Of a DNA stretch of 64,000 nt, positions 53,251-62,912 are shown one piece after another. How positions within the stretch are numbered: the first letter of the stretch is position 1; each line of letters starts with the position of its first letter. Under the pieces are notes generated by a model, which had not been told where the DNA came from, did no database searches, and worked only from the letters and a program-made list of their open reading frames with translations. The stretch lies in the NCBI GenBank assembly GCA_041739345.1, contig JBGSNZ010000009.1, forward strand, positions 186,001 through 250,000. Reading direction: 5' to 3'. A program made the translations under genes and the position numbers. Origin of the DNA: DIGJ01 sp041739345. Lineage in GTDB: Bacteria > Bacillota > Clostridia > Lachnospirales > Lachnospiraceae.

Positions 53251-53853
53251 CTATTGCTTCAACGCATATATCTTCGCCAACTTCGCCTTGATTCTTTGCA
53301 GCGCATTATCCACCGATTTGGGTTCCCGTTTAATTTTTTGCGCGATTTCTTGATATTTAAGACCTTCTAGGTATAAGGAGAGTACTTCTTTTTCAAAACC
53401 ACTTAAAACCTCACCAAACTCTTTTTCGAGTGCGGTTACATTCTCTCGGTCGATCAAGAGCACTTCCGGATTTTCTTTATTATCTGCAAACAGATAGTCA
53501 CCTTTTTTATCAAATGCAGGTGTATAGAAAGAGACATAGGTATTGAGTGGTATATTCTTCTGGCGGTTGGAGGCTTTTATCGCATCATAAATCTGCCTTG
53601 AGATACAAAGATCTGCAAATGACCCGAATGAACTTTCACGACTTTCATCATAGTCTCTGACTGCCTTATAAAGACCAATCATTCCCTCTTGAATCAAATC
53701 GTCCCGATCTCCACCAATTAAAAATAGTTTTCTTGCTTTCTTACGCACTAGATTTTTGTATTTCTCCAGTATGTAGTCCAGCGCCCCAGTATCATTTTTG
53801 CGAATCCGCTGAATCAATTCTTCATCGCATTTTTGTGAATACATTTCTTCCAC
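53251..53853 (-). CDS. sigH: Sporulation sigma factor SigH
   Basis: The 200-residue protein has sigma-70 region 2 (about 10-85; ALDYILEKYKNLVRKKARKLFLIGGDRDDLIQEGMIGLYKAVRDYD) and region 4 (about 145-200; FEKEVLSLYLEGLKYQEIAQKIKREPKSVDNALQRIK). It fits SigH, the early sporulation and transition-state factor. GTG start with AGGGGA upstream. The gene order with rlmB, mrnC, cysS and cysE is the conserved Firmicute one. It implies a spore-forming ancestor. Confidence 0.95.
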   Translation of the reverse strand: MEEMYSQKCDEELIQRIRKNDTGALDYILEKYKNLVRKKARKLFLIGGDRDDLIQEGMIGLYKAVRDYDESRESSFGSFADLCISRQIYDAIKASNRQKNIPLNTYVSFYTPAFDKKGDYLFADNKENPEVLLIDRENVTALEKEFGEVLSGFEKEVLSLYLEGLKYQEIAQKIKREPKSVDNALQRIKAKLAKIYALKQ

Positions 53854-53883
53854 CGCTATCCCCTTCTACTTATCCTTTTAAGT

Positions 53884-54621
53884 CTATCCTCTCTGTCTTA
53901 CGATTTCATAAGCCAAGACACCTGTTGCAACCGATGCGTTAAGAGAATCAATATCCCCCTTCATCGGAATGGTTGCTACATAGTCACATTTTTCTTTTAC
54001 TAAGCGGCTAACGCCTTCTCCTTCGTTTCCAATAACCAAGCCGATGGAACCCTTCATATCTATGTCATACATCTTAGTTCCATTCATATCTGCACAAACA
54101 AACCACATGCCACGCGCTTTTAATTCTTCAATGGTAGTAGAAAGATTCGTAACTTTTGCAACTGGTGTAAAATTAATTGCTCCGGCACTTGCTTTTGCCA
54201 CAGTTGCTGTAAGTCCTGCCGCTCTTCTCTTTGGTATAATAACACCGTGAGCACCCGCCTGATTTGCAGTTCTAATAATTGCACCTAAGTTATGAGGATC
54301 TTCGATATCATCAAGCAGAATGAAAAATGGTTTTTCGCCTTTTTGTTCTGCTGCCTTGAACATATCCTCAATTTCGGCATATTCATACGCAGCACAGTAA
54401 GCAATGACTCCCTGGTGTTTTCCAGTTTCCGATATCTGGTCAAGACGGTCCTTTTGTACAAACTGAATAATGGTATCTACCTTTTTTGCTTCTCTTAAAA
54501 TGGATTTAATTGGTCCATCCTGACTTCCGTCAAGTATAAAAAGACGGTCTACTGGCTTTCCGGCACGAAAAGCCTCCAATACTGCATTTCTTCCTTCAAT
54601 TGTAAATTCTTCACTTCTCAT
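53884..54621 (-). CDS. rlmB: 23S rRNA (guanosine-2'-O-)-methyltransferase RlmB
   Basis: The 245-residue SpoU-family protein has an N-terminal substrate-binding domain (1-75; TIEGRNAVLEAFRAGK) and the knotted methyltransferase domain with the three SpoU motifs: LLDDIEDPHNLGAIIRTANQAGAHGVI, IGLVIGNEGEGVSRLV and IPMKGDIDSLNASVATGVL. It methylates G2251 (E. coli numbering) in 23S rRNA. It overlaps mrnC by 4 bases. Confidence 0.95.
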   Translation of the reverse strand: MRSEEFTIEGRNAVLEAFRAGKPVDRLFILDGSQDGPIKSILREAKKVDTIIQFVQKDRLDQISETGKHQGVIAYCAAYEYAEIEDMFKAAEQKGEKPFFILLDDIEDPHNLGAIIRTANQAGAHGVIIPKRRAAGLTATVAKASAGAINFTPVAKVTNLSTTIEELKARGMWFVCADMNGTKMYDIDMKGSIGLVIGNEGEGVSRLVKEKCDYVATIPMKGDIDSLNASVATGVLAYEIVRQRG

Positions 54622-55061
54622 AATGTTTCTCCTATTTTCTCTAATCCTATTTTTACTAACTCCAAAGCCCGGTCCATCTGATTGTCTAGATACAGGTATC
54701 CCATCAATGCTTCAAAACCTGTTGCCGTGCGATAATCATTGATACTTGCATTTTTTGCTGAGGTTGCTGATTTCGCATTTCTACCTCTTTTATACACTGC
54801 TTGTTCTTCTTCGGTTAAATCTTCTTGCACTGCATGAATGAGACGTGCCTGTGTTTCTGCCTTTACGATCTTACTTGCTCTTTTGTGAAGCGTGTTTACT
54901 GGTGCATTTCCCTGTTCCACAAGAAGGGTACGGATAATCAGGTCATAAATTGCATCTCCAATGTAAGCCAACGTAAGTCCAGAATATTGTCTCAAATCTG
55001 TTTTCTGTGCACCAAATGTCTGACTGATTTGGTCAAAAAGACTTGTTACGCTCTCTTCCAT
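54618..55061 (-). CDS. mrnC: Mini-ribonuclease III
   Basis: The 147-residue protein has the RNase III catalytic fold without a double-stranded RNA-binding domain: LAYIGDAIYDLIIRTLLVEQG with the active-site D, and SINDYRTATGFEALMGYLYL with the active-site E. It matures 23S rRNA ends. It overlaps cysS by 16 bases, as in other Firmicutes. Confidence 0.95.
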   Translation of the reverse strand: MEESVTSLFDQISQTFGAQKTDLRQYSGLTLAYIGDAIYDLIIRTLLVEQGNAPVNTLHKRASKIVKAETQARLIHAVQEDLTEEEQAVYKRGRNAKSATSAKNASINDYRTATGFEALMGYLYLDNQMDRALELVKIGLEKIGETL

Positions 55062-56455
55062 CTCACACCTTCTCTTGTATCTTCTAATAGGATTCCCTTT
55101 GCAAGTAATAAATCACGGATTTCATCTGATCTTGCAAAATCTTTATTTTTTCTGGCTGTTTGTCGCTCCTCAATCAAGCTTTCTATCTTGGCATCTAAAA
55201 GCTCTTCCTCTTTTTCTACATTCACTCCTAAGATATCGCAAAGCTTTTTGATACGATTATATACACCAAGTACACATTCTTTTGCAGTGGTATCATCAAT
55301 TCCTATATTTGCCGCTTTTACCATTTCAAATACAACGGATATCGCATCTGTTGTATTAAAGTCATCTTCCATGGAAGCATCGAACTTTTTATTAAATTCG
55401 TCCATCTTTACGATAAGTGCTTCTTCTTTTTCTGAAGGTACTTTTTCTTCTGCCGTACTTAGAAGGCGCTTTAGATTACTTACACAGTTTTCAATGCGTT
55501 CCAAACCATTTTTAGCAGCTTCCATTAATTCACGGCTAAAATTAAGTGGCATACGATAGTGCGCTCCACTTAACATGAAAAATCGAAGTACTTCATATGG
55601 ATACTCTTCCCCAACTTCTCTTACGGTAAAGAAATTGCCTTCTGATTTTGACATTTTTTTGTTATCAATATTTAGAAAGCGGTTGTGCATCCAGTATTTT
55701 GCAAATTCTTTACCATTTGCCGCTTCACTTTGAGCAATTTCATTTTCATGATGTGGGAATATTAAGTCTTCACCACCAGCATGAATGTCTATCTGGTCTC
55801 CTAAATATTTCTTACTCATAACAGAGCACTCGATATGCCAGCCTGGTCTTCCATCACTCCATGGTGATTCCCATGCGGGTTCGCCTTCTTTTTTGGGTTT
55901 CCAAAGTACAAAATCGAGTGGATCTTCTTTCTCTTCTTCGCTCGCCACCTTGATATCACGATGTCCAGCTTCTAAATCATCTATATTTTTTTTAGATAAT
56001 TTTCCATAGGTATCAAAACTTCTGGTGCGGAAATATACCGAACCATTCTTTTCATATGCATGCCCTTTTTCTATCAGGGTCTTAATCATCTCAATCATAC
56101 CACCAATTTCTTCGGTTGCCTTTGGATGTTTCGTTGCCGGTTTTACATTAAGATGTTCCATATCTTCTTTTACTGCTTTGATATAGCGTTCGGATATTTC
56201 GGTTGAGTCCACGCCTTCTTCGTTTGCTTTTTTAATAATCTTATCATCCACATCGGTGAAATTGGATACAAAATTCACTTCATATCCTTTGTACTCAAAG
56301 TATCTGCGCACGGTGTCAAATACAATGATCGGTCTTGCATTTCCAATATGAATATAGTTGTATACCGTCGGACCGCATACATACATACGAACCTTTCCTT
56401 CTTCAATCGGTACAAATTCTTCTTTTTTATTTGTTATGGTGTTATATACTTTCAT
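55046..56455 (-). CDS. cysS: Cysteinyl-tRNA synthetase
   Basis: The 469-residue protein has class I signatures: zinc/active-site CGPTVYNYIHIGNARP (HIGN), the EDLIFPHHENEIAQSEA zinc region and KKMSKSEGN. Length fits the family. It lies 11 bases after cysE. Confidence 0.98.
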   Translation of the reverse strand: MKVYNTITNKKEEFVPIEEGKVRMYVCGPTVYNYIHIGNARPIIVFDTVRRYFEYKGYEVNFVSNFTDVDDKIIKKANEEGVDSTEISERYIKAVKEDMEHLNVKPATKHPKATEEIGGMIEMIKTLIEKGHAYEKNGSVYFRTRSFDTYGKLSKKNIDDLEAGHRDIKVASEEEKEDPLDFVLWKPKKEGEPAWESPWSDGRPGWHIECSVMSKKYLGDQIDIHAGGEDLIFPHHENEIAQSEAANGKEFAKYWMHNRFLNIDNKKMSKSEGNFFTVREVGEEYPYEVLRFFMLSGAHYRMPLNFSRELMEAAKNGLERIENCVSNLKRLLSTAEEKVPSEKEEALIVKMDEFNKKFDASMEDDFNTTDAISVVFEMVKAANIGIDDTTAKECVLGVYNRIKKLCDILGVNVEKEEELLDAKIESLIEERQTARKNKDFARSDEIRDLLLAKGILLEDTREGVRWKRA

Positions 56456-56466
56456 GTAAATTCTCC

Positions 56467-57102
56467 TTATTTAGTATCTACTACTTTTTCCAACTGCTCA
56501 ATTCGTGTTTTTAATTCTCGGAGTTCATTTGAAATCGGATCTGGCATATGAATCTGATCCAGTTCTTCTCTCGGAACTTTCATATTGTCGCGTTTTACCA
56601 CCCTGCCCGGCACACCAACGACCGTTGAGTTAGGTGGTACTTCGGATAATACCACAGAACCCGCACCGATTTTTGAGTTTTCACCCACTGTAAAGGACCC
56701 CAGTACCTTTGCTCCTGCACTTATCATAACATTGTCTCCAATGGTAGGGTGACGTTTTCCGTGCTCTTTTCCGGTACCTCCTAATGTAACCCCCTGATAC
56801 AGAGTAACATTCTCTCCGATAATAGCAGTCTCTCCTATGATGACTCCATTACCATGATCGATGAAAAACCCTTTTCCAATCACTGCGCCTGGATGGATTT
56901 CAATCCCTGTCTTACGTACAGTCCGCTGCGATACCCAACGAGCAAAAAAATAGTGCTTCTTTTCAAATAATCTATGCGCTATCTTATAGCCACACATCGC
57001 CTTAAAACTAGGGTATAAAAACACTTCTGTCCAACACTTAAAAGCAGGATCTCTCTCTTTTATAATTTCAATTTCTTCTTTTACAAATCGAATAAATCCC
57101 AT
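56467..57102 (-). CDS. cysE: Serine O-acetyltransferase
   Basis: The 211-residue protein has the hexapeptide left-handed beta-helix of CysE: EIHPGAVIGKGFFIDHGNGVIIGETAIIGENVTLYQGVTLGGTG with the catalytic DH and H residues, and the KRHPTIGDNVMISAGAKVLG block. It makes O-acetylserine for cysteine synthesis. A clear promoter and a leader with a terminator-like hairpin precede it, so the whole cysE-sigH cluster may be attenuated. Confidence 0.96.
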   Translation of the reverse strand: MGFIRFVKEEIEIIKERDPAFKCWTEVFLYPSFKAMCGYKIAHRLFEKKHYFFARWVSQRTVRKTGIEIHPGAVIGKGFFIDHGNGVIIGETAIIGENVTLYQGVTLGGTGKEHGKRHPTIGDNVMISAGAKVLGSFTVGENSKIGAGSVVLSEVPPNSTVVGVPGRVVKRDNMKVPREELDQIHMPDPISNELRELKTRIEQLEKVVDTK

Positions 57103-57137
57103 ATTTATATTAGCTCCTTTTCAATCATAATAAGGAT

Positions 57138-57210
57138 AAAAAAAACCTCGTACTCTTTCAACTGGTATCCTATCAGTCTTTCCCAAGAGACGAAGTTTAG
57201 CGGTTCCGCT
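57138..57210 (-). promoter_or_regulatory. cysE leader with internal terminator (attenuator candidate)
   Basis: On the minus strand the 5' leader has AGCGGAACCGCT (57199-57210), then an 11-pair hairpin (CTTCGTCTCTT/AAGAGTACGAGG, one bulge) and eight T residues, all before the cysE ribosome binding site. GAGCGGAACCGC and CGTCTCT recall the T-box antiterminator (TGGNACC) but the key T is C, and the leader of about 100 bases is too short for a usual T-box stem I. Confidence 0.6.
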
Positions 57211-57242
57211 CTGTTCGTTCATAATTGTAATAATCATTCTAT

Positions 57243-57271
57243 ATTCTATGCAATAAATGTCCTTTTGTCAA
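57243..57271 (-). promoter_or_regulatory. Promoter of the cysE-cysS-mrnC-rlmB-sigH cluster
   Basis: TTGACA, 17-base spacer, TAGAAT on the minus strand, just after the stop of the diguanylate cyclase gene. Confidence 0.85.
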
Positions 57272-57296
57272 GGTAAGGGGCGGTAGCTTATTTATT

Positions 57297-58418
57297 CTAC
57301 TCTTCAAATATACAAATTGCATCCTTTATCTCTTTGGACTCATATAGTGCTTTATCGGTATTGATAAGCAATTTTGTTGCATTCGTATTTTTTATATATT
57401 TTGCTACTCCAAAACTAGCCGTTAAAACAAAATTAATTTCTTTACCAATATCTACTTTTTTAAACTCTACCTGTATTTTTTTACAGGCTTCTAATACACT
57501 ATCCATTGTATGATTTTGAAATAAAATACAAAATTCATCCCCACCATAGCGAAATGGTATCGCATCTCCACAATTTTCTTTCAGTATTTGACCAAATTCA
57601 GTTAAGCACTGGTCTCCCGTTATATGGCCTAATCTATCATTTAACTGCTTGAAATTGTCTAAGTCTATCATTGCAAATATATAAGCATTATCTGAGTCAT
57701 CTGCTTCCATATCATTTAATGCATTCCGTAAGGCAGTACGATTATTGATTCTTGTAAGTTCATCGGTCTGTATTTTTTGCTTTAGCTTATAACGCTCCAT
57801 TTCCTTTTGAATACTAGCTGCATTTTTTTCTTTTTCAAACCGTATTACTACCATACAGACTGCCGAAAAAGCAACTAATATCGAAATAGAAACAACAAAA
57901 TCTGCTAGTCTGTCCACATTTTCAAGAATATTCAATTTTTCAGAATCCCATGTTACAAACAACTCAGAAATAGTAAGACTCACTATACTTGTGATTGCAG
58001 TAATTGATGTTAATTTATAATTACCATATATCATCGTCAACAATATCGGTATTGCAAATATAAAATATAAGGCCGAAAAAATGATATGTACAGAAAAAAT
58101 AATAAAACAGATCATGACAAATGTTAAAGAGGTAATATAAATCTTTACACTTTGTGATAACTTTGCAATATCTAGTGCCTTATAATTAATCGCAATGAAA
58201 ATCATATTTAGTACAAAAGGTGAAATAAGGTATTTAAATATATAGCGTGGTATTGTTGAATGTATTTGTCCAGTTTTATATAATAGTATACCCATAAAAC
58301 ATTCAACGATAAAAGTAAACGTCACTAGGCCTACTGACGTTTTAAAGTGTAGATGCAACCATTTCTTATCAATTTTTCTATACTCACTTTGTATTTCTGC
58401 AATATATAACTGATCCAT
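57297..58418 (-). CDS. Membrane diguanylate cyclase
   Basis: The 373-residue protein has five to six membrane segments (about 25-200) and a C-terminal GGDEF domain with an intact RYGGDEFCILF active site (near residue 288) and an upstream FAMIDLDNFKQLNDRLGHITGDQCL block. It should make cyclic di-GMP. The sensor part is of unknown type. It ends just before the cysE promoter and starts 28 bases after the HD-GYP gene. Confidence 0.92.
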   Translation of the reverse strand: MDQLYIAEIQSEYRKIDKKWLHLHFKTSVGLVTFTFIVECFMGILLYKTGQIHSTIPRYIFKYLISPFVLNMIFIAINYKALDIAKLSQSVKIYITSLTFVMICFIIFSVHIIFSALYFIFAIPILLTMIYGNYKLTSITAITSIVSLTISELFVTWDSEKLNILENVDRLADFVVSISILVAFSAVCMVVIRFEKEKNAASIQKEMERYKLKQKIQTDELTRINNRTALRNALNDMEADDSDNAYIFAMIDLDNFKQLNDRLGHITGDQCLTEFGQILKENCGDAIPFRYGGDEFCILFQNHTMDSVLEACKKIQVEFKKVDIGKEINFVLTASFGVAKYIKNTNATKLLINTDKALYESKEIKDAICIFEE

Positions 58419-58446
58419 GCTGTTTCCCCTTAGCCATTTAATAAAA

Positions 58447-60090
58447 TCACACTACTTTCTTAATAAATATATTTACTAATTCCGGACAAAATTGAGCTCC
58501 CTTATTTTTTTTCAGCTCTTCTATTGCAAACTCTTTGGACAAAGCACTCCGATAACTTCTCTCACTGACAATTGCATCATAGGTATCGGCAATCGCAATA
58601 ATCCGTGATTCCACTGGAATTTCCTCTGCTTTTAACCCTTTTGGATAACCATTTCCATCCCATCGTTCGTGATGAGCTAATACATATTCGGCCATTTCAG
58701 ACAAATCATTGACGGTGCTAAGAATTCGATACCCAATCTCTGGATGTTTTTTAATTTCATCCCATTCGTCATTCGTAAGCTTTCCTGGCTTATTAAGTAT
58801 TCCCTCTTCAATGGCTATCTTTCCTATATCATGAAGTAATCCAACCAATTTCAATTCTTTTATTTTATCCTCTGAATATTCCATAGCTTCCCCCATTTTT
58901 TCACATAATTGGGATACTCTACGTGAATGCAGTTCCTCTCTTTTGTTCTTTTCATGCAGCGTAGTAATGATGGTATTTATCGTTTTTCCTCGCATGCTTG
59001 GACTTTCAAATAGTTTTTTTCGATACATATAGCTTTCCGCTTTTTTATATGTTTCCAACATATCTTCTTCTATGCTATATTGCGTACTACATCCCATTGA
59101 AAGTGACAAATCGATTGAATTTACCGTTTCATTTCTAGCCATATCATAGTAGTTATGAACAAGACTTTCTGCCATTGCCATGTCAGTATTCGGAGACAGT
59201 ATAACGAATTCATCACCAGATAATCTACAAACAACATCTTTTGTCCGATATGACTTTTGAAATATTTGGGCTATCTTTATAATATACTTATCTCCAATTG
59301 CATGCCCAAATGAATCATTGATTAGTTTCAGTCCATTAATATCGGCGAGCGTAATTGTAAGAGGCATATATTTACTTTGATTTAAATTCATCATTTCCTG
59401 TTCAAAAAATCGTCTATTATATATTCCGGTCAACTGATCATGAAAACTTAAAAACTGTAATTTCTCTTCTGCTAATTTTCTTTCTGTTATATTATTTACA
59501 ATTATAGCTAATTGATCCTCCTTTGGACGATATGCCAGAATTTCATAATATGTGTTCGTGATTTCTTTATATCTCTCATAACAACAAGGTTCTCCCGTCT
59601 TTATGGTATTTCTGATTGCTAATAAATACTTGTTTTCATAATTTGGATGGACTTCGTGAAAATATTTCCCAAGCACCTGACTTTTTATTAACCCTGTCAT
59701 TTTTTCATGGCTATCATTTACATCAACCAAACAGTAATCTAGTATGTCCTCGCATTGCTTACCTTCATATAAAGCAATGCCAAGATTCATTTGATTTATT
59801 AAGGTCTTATATTTTTCTTCACTAACCTTAAGATTTTGATCGTACTCCGTCAATTGATCGAATTGAGCTCGCAGTTCCTCCTCGGTTTGTGTAATCTGAT
59901 CCACATAGCTTTGAAGTTCTTCATTCGAAGCTATTAATTCTTCTTCGCTTATGTTTAGTTCCCTTTCGGCCAGTTGCACTTTATTTATTAGTTTTTCTAT
60001 TAACCGAAAAAGGACGATTGCAGTAATGATGACATATAAATTTTTTCCAGTTCGAAATTTACTTATAATGTTATTTAGTCTAGGTTTCAT
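58447..60090 (-). CDS. PAS-GGDEF-HD-GYP cyclic-di-GMP protein
   Basis: The 547-residue protein has an N-terminal hydrophobic segment (about 15-32), a coiled coil (35-90), a PAS domain (about 95-205), a GGDEF domain with SGDEF at the active site (near 292) and an HD-GYP domain (about 365-545; HDIGKIAIEEGILNKPGKL, HHERWDGNGYPKGL) with its metal-binding residues intact. The HD-GYP part should degrade cyclic di-GMP. The S in SGDEF may reduce or keep synthesis; it cannot be judged here. It forms an operon with the downstream membrane cyclase. Confidence 0.92.
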   Translation of the reverse strand: MKPRLNNIISKFRTGKNLYVIITAIVLFRLIEKLINKVQLAERELNISEEELIASNEELQSYVDQITQTEEELRAQFDQLTEYDQNLKVSEEKYKTLINQMNLGIALYEGKQCEDILDYCLVDVNDSHEKMTGLIKSQVLGKYFHEVHPNYENKYLLAIRNTIKTGEPCCYERYKEITNTYYEILAYRPKEDQLAIIVNNITERKLAEEKLQFLSFHDQLTGIYNRRFFEQEMMNLNQSKYMPLTITLADINGLKLINDSFGHAIGDKYIIKIAQIFQKSYRTKDVVCRLSGDEFVILSPNTDMAMAESLVHNYYDMARNETVNSIDLSLSMGCSTQYSIEEDMLETYKKAESYMYRKKLFESPSMRGKTINTIITTLHEKNKREELHSRRVSQLCEKMGEAMEYSEDKIKELKLVGLLHDIGKIAIEEGILNKPGKLTNDEWDEIKKHPEIGYRILSTVNDLSEMAEYVLAHHERWDGNGYPKGLKAEEIPVESRIIAIADTYDAIVSERSYRSALSKEFAIEELKKNKGAQFCPELVNIFIKKVV

Positions 60091-60313
60091 AAATTCCCCT
60101 TTTCTTATCTATAATAAGATTCTTTACCTATCAATCATACTTACATTATATCTTATTTTACGACAAAAAAAACGACTAATTTTTCAACTATTCTTGCTTT
60201 TTTCGACATACTGTAATAAAATAATAGTAATCATTATTATTTTCAACTCATGCTATGTAACCCAACTATCTCAAAGGATTCAAGGATACGGATCGTATCA
60301 AAGGGAGGTAACT

Positions 60314-60973
60314 ATGGAACAAATTTTTAAAGAATTTGAAGTGTTACTAGATAATGAAAACAAAGAGGAGACCTTGAACTACATTTTAGGGAAATTGCAG
60401 ACTAATAGCATTGATGTTTTGGATTTGTACAGTAAGATACTAACTCCTGCTCTTAATAACATGAAATGCAGTTTGGAAGATAAGCGAATCTGCATATGGA
60501 AGGAGCATATAAAAACGTCTATTGTACGAACCATCGTAGAATGCTGTTTTCCCTTTGTATTGAAAAAACGCGACCAATTAAACTTACATAAGAAGGGGGT
60601 TGCTGCTGTACTATGCCCTCCAGGTGAATATCATGACCTTGGTGCCAGAATGGCCGCTGATTTTTTTACTATATACGGCTATGATGCCATCTTTGTTGGA
60701 AGCGACACACCTTATTTAGATTTTTATCAGGCAATTCATGTAATAAGACCAGCTGTTGTCGCCATCAGTGTTAGTAATTATTACAATCTGGTTGCTACTA
60801 AGAAAATGATTGAGCAGATTAGAAAAACGCTTCCTTATCGCCTGACCATAGTGGTTGGTGGGTACGCATTTCACAATGATACGGCAAGTAAATTAGATGC
60901 TGTCGAAGCAGATTATTACACAAGCACCTATGAGGAAATCTTGAATTTGAATGTAAATGAGGTGACTCTATGA
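60314..60973 (+). CDS. B12-binding domain sensor-like protein
   Basis: The ATG at 60314 has GGGAGG 5 bases upstream; the frame is open further upstream without such a site. The 219-residue protein has an N-terminal helical cap (about 1-90; ILTPALNNM, WKEHIKTSIVRTIVE) and a Rossmann-like cobalamin-binding domain (about 92-210; LCPPGEYHDLGARMAADFF, VVAISVSNYYN, IVVGGYAF). The ligand motif is ExHxxG (EYHDLG, H near 107), as in CarH/LitR, not the DxHxxG of methyltransferases. The EH pair of the CarH cap is kept but the photosensing Trp position is Leu. It overlaps the permease gene by 4 bases. Confidence 0.85.
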   Translation: MEQIFKEFEVLLDNENKEETLNYILGKLQTNSIDVLDLYSKILTPALNNMKCSLEDKRICIWKEHIKTSIVRTIVECCFPFVLKKRDQLNLHKKGVAAVLCPPGEYHDLGARMAADFFTIYGYDAIFVGSDTPYLDFYQAIHVIRPAVVAISVSNYYNLVATKKMIEQIRKTLPYRLTIVVGGYAFHNDTASKLDAVEADYYTSTYEEILNLNVNEVTL

Positions 60974-62136
60974 AATTAGGATTCCATATTGCAATTAAGT
61001 TTTTGAAATCAAATAAGGGACAAACTTTTTTAATTATACTAGGCATTGCAATCGGTGTATCTGTACAGATATTTATTGGTTCTTTGATTCAAGGGTTGCA
61101 AAAAAGTTTAGTTGAAAAAACAATTGGCAACTCATCTCAAATAACCATTACTTCAAAAGAAGCCGATGCTACTATTAGCAACTACGAGGAATGGATGGAT
61201 ACCATACGTTCCGTCGATACATCAATCACGGATATCAGCGCTACCTTAGACCGCGCAGCTTTATTAAGTTATAATGAAAATTCAAAATCTTTATTAATTA
61301 GAGGCTTTGATCTGGAACAAGCAGATGGAATCTACCATATTTCTGATCGTATTGTCGAAGGAACAATTCCTAGCAAAGCGAACGAAATTATCTTAGGTGT
61401 CGATTTGCAAAAAGAATATGAAATTCATTTGAATGATGATATTGTCCTTACTACAGCCGGTCAGAACATGCTTACTTGTAAAGTGGTCGGGTTTTTTGAT
61501 TTGAAGGTAGCAAGTCTAAATACCGGTTGGGGTATCACATCTTTGAAGAATTCCCAGACTATGTTTGAAGCTTTAGATACTGTGACTTCGATTGAAATGC
61601 AGGTAAATGACGCATCTGTCTTTAAAGTAGATGAAATTGCAACAAAAATTGCAACTACTTTGAATAATGATACTTTAAAAATTGATAACTGGAAAGGACA
61701 AAACGAATCCTTGCTTAGTGGGCTGCAAGGTCAAAGTATTTCCAGCTATATGATTCAAGTGTTTGTTATGATATCTGTGCTTCTTGGTATTGCAAGTGTC
61801 TTAGCTATTACTGTATTACAAAAATCAAAACAAATTGGCATTCTCAAAGCAATGGGTATTCGTAATTCATCCAATCGCTTTATATTTCTTTTTGAAGGAT
61901 TAATTTTAGGTTTTTTCGGTGCAATACTTGGAATACTTTTGGGACTTATCTTATCTGTTTCATTTACCAAGTTTGCCCTAAATCCGGACGGAACCCCAGT
62001 TATTTCGCTATATTTAAATTATTCTTTCATCGTAGTTTCCGGAATAATTGCTATTATAGCTTCTGTACTTGCAGCACTGGTACCCGCAATTCGTTCTTCA
62101 AGATTAAATCCTATTGATATTATTCGTAATAATTAG
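60970..62136 (+). CDS. FtsX-like ABC transporter permease (MacB/LolC type)
   Basis: The 388-residue protein has the typical 1+3 membrane layout: segment near 17-38, a large extracytoplasmic domain (about 40-255) and three segments near 257-280, 305-330 and 345-372, with KSKQIGILKAMGIRNSSNRFIFLFEG between. MacB-type transporters move signals or export substrates by mechanotransmission. It is followed 14 bases later by its ATPase gene. Confidence 0.9.
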   Translation: MKLGFHIAIKFLKSNKGQTFLIILGIAIGVSVQIFIGSLIQGLQKSLVEKTIGNSSQITITSKEADATISNYEEWMDTIRSVDTSITDISATLDRAALLSYNENSKSLLIRGFDLEQADGIYHISDRIVEGTIPSKANEIILGVDLQKEYEIHLNDDIVLTTAGQNMLTCKVVGFFDLKVASLNTGWGITSLKNSQTMFEALDTVTSIEMQVNDASVFKVDEIATKIATTLNNDTLKIDNWKGQNESLLSGLQGQSISSYMIQVFVMISVLLGIASVLAITVLQKSKQIGILKAMGIRNSSNRFIFLFEGLILGFFGAILGILLGLILSVSFTKFALNPDGTPVISLYLNYSFIVVSGIIAIIASVLAALVPAIRSSRLNPIDIIRNN

Positions 62137-62150
62137 AAAGGTGAGTGTAT

Positions 62151-62837
62151 ATGAACACAATCATTGAATTAAATCATGTGAATAAAATATATGGTTCCGA
62201 AGTCAAAAATCAAGTGTTATATGATATTAATCTACAGTTTGAAGAAGGCTCTTTTAATTCCATAATTGGGCAATCGGGCAGTGGGAAAAGTACGCTCCTT
62301 AACATTATAGGAACGCTTGACAAAGCTTCCTCTGGAGATGTCCAAATTGCCGGTAAAAACATAAATAAAATGACTGCAAATCAACTTGCCGATTACCGTA
62401 ATAAAACCATCGGTTTTGTATTCCAATTTCATTACCTGCTTCCAGAATTCACTGCGCTTGAGAATGTTTTAATGCCATTTTTAATTCAAAATGGTAAGGC
62501 TTCCAGGGAAATTACAAAAAGAGCCGAAGAGATCTTGAGACTAGTTGGTTTGGATAAAGTAAAGAATAATCTAGCCACAAAGATGTCTGGTGGACAGCAA
62601 CAAAGAACAGCCATTGCAAGAGCTTTAATCAATCATCCAAAATTGATTCTTGCAGATGAACCAACTGGTAATCTAGATTCGGATTCAACTGAGACTATAT
62701 ACGATTTACTGCGTAGCATTAACGAGGAATTGAAAACCACTTTTATAATTATTACACATGATAGGCGGATTGCCGAAAAGGCAGATCGCATTGTTGAAAT
62801 AAAGGATGGACGAGTTAACGTGGACTTAAAAAGATAG
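62151..62837 (+). CDS. ABC transporter ATPase (LolD/MacB type)
   Basis: The start is the ATG at 62151, with AAAGGTGAG upstream; an in-frame GTG lies 6 bases earlier. The 228-residue protein has Walker A GQSGSGKST (about 40), Q-loop FQFHYLLPEFTALENV, signature MSGGQQQR (about 145), Walker B LILADEPTGNLD (about 165) and the H-loop ITHD. It pairs with the FtsX-like permease. Confidence 0.95.
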   Translation: MNTIIELNHVNKIYGSEVKNQVLYDINLQFEEGSFNSIIGQSGSGKSTLLNIIGTLDKASSGDVQIAGKNINKMTANQLADYRNKTIGFVFQFHYLLPEFTALENVLMPFLIQNGKASREITKRAEEILRLVGLDKVKNNLATKMSGGQQQRTAIARALINHPKLILADEPTGNLDSDSTETIYDLLRSINEELKTTFIIITHDRRIAEKADRIVEIKDGRVNVDLKR

Positions 62838-62912
62838 GGATATTGCTCTGTTGTAATAAAATGTAAATTTTTGTATACTAAGAAAAAGAATTTAATAATA
62901 CGGAGGATAAAA

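Noticed and set aside
57138..57210. Calling the cysE leader a true T-box
   Set aside because: The leader is too short and the TGGN bulge reads CGGA, so only a resemblance is claimed.
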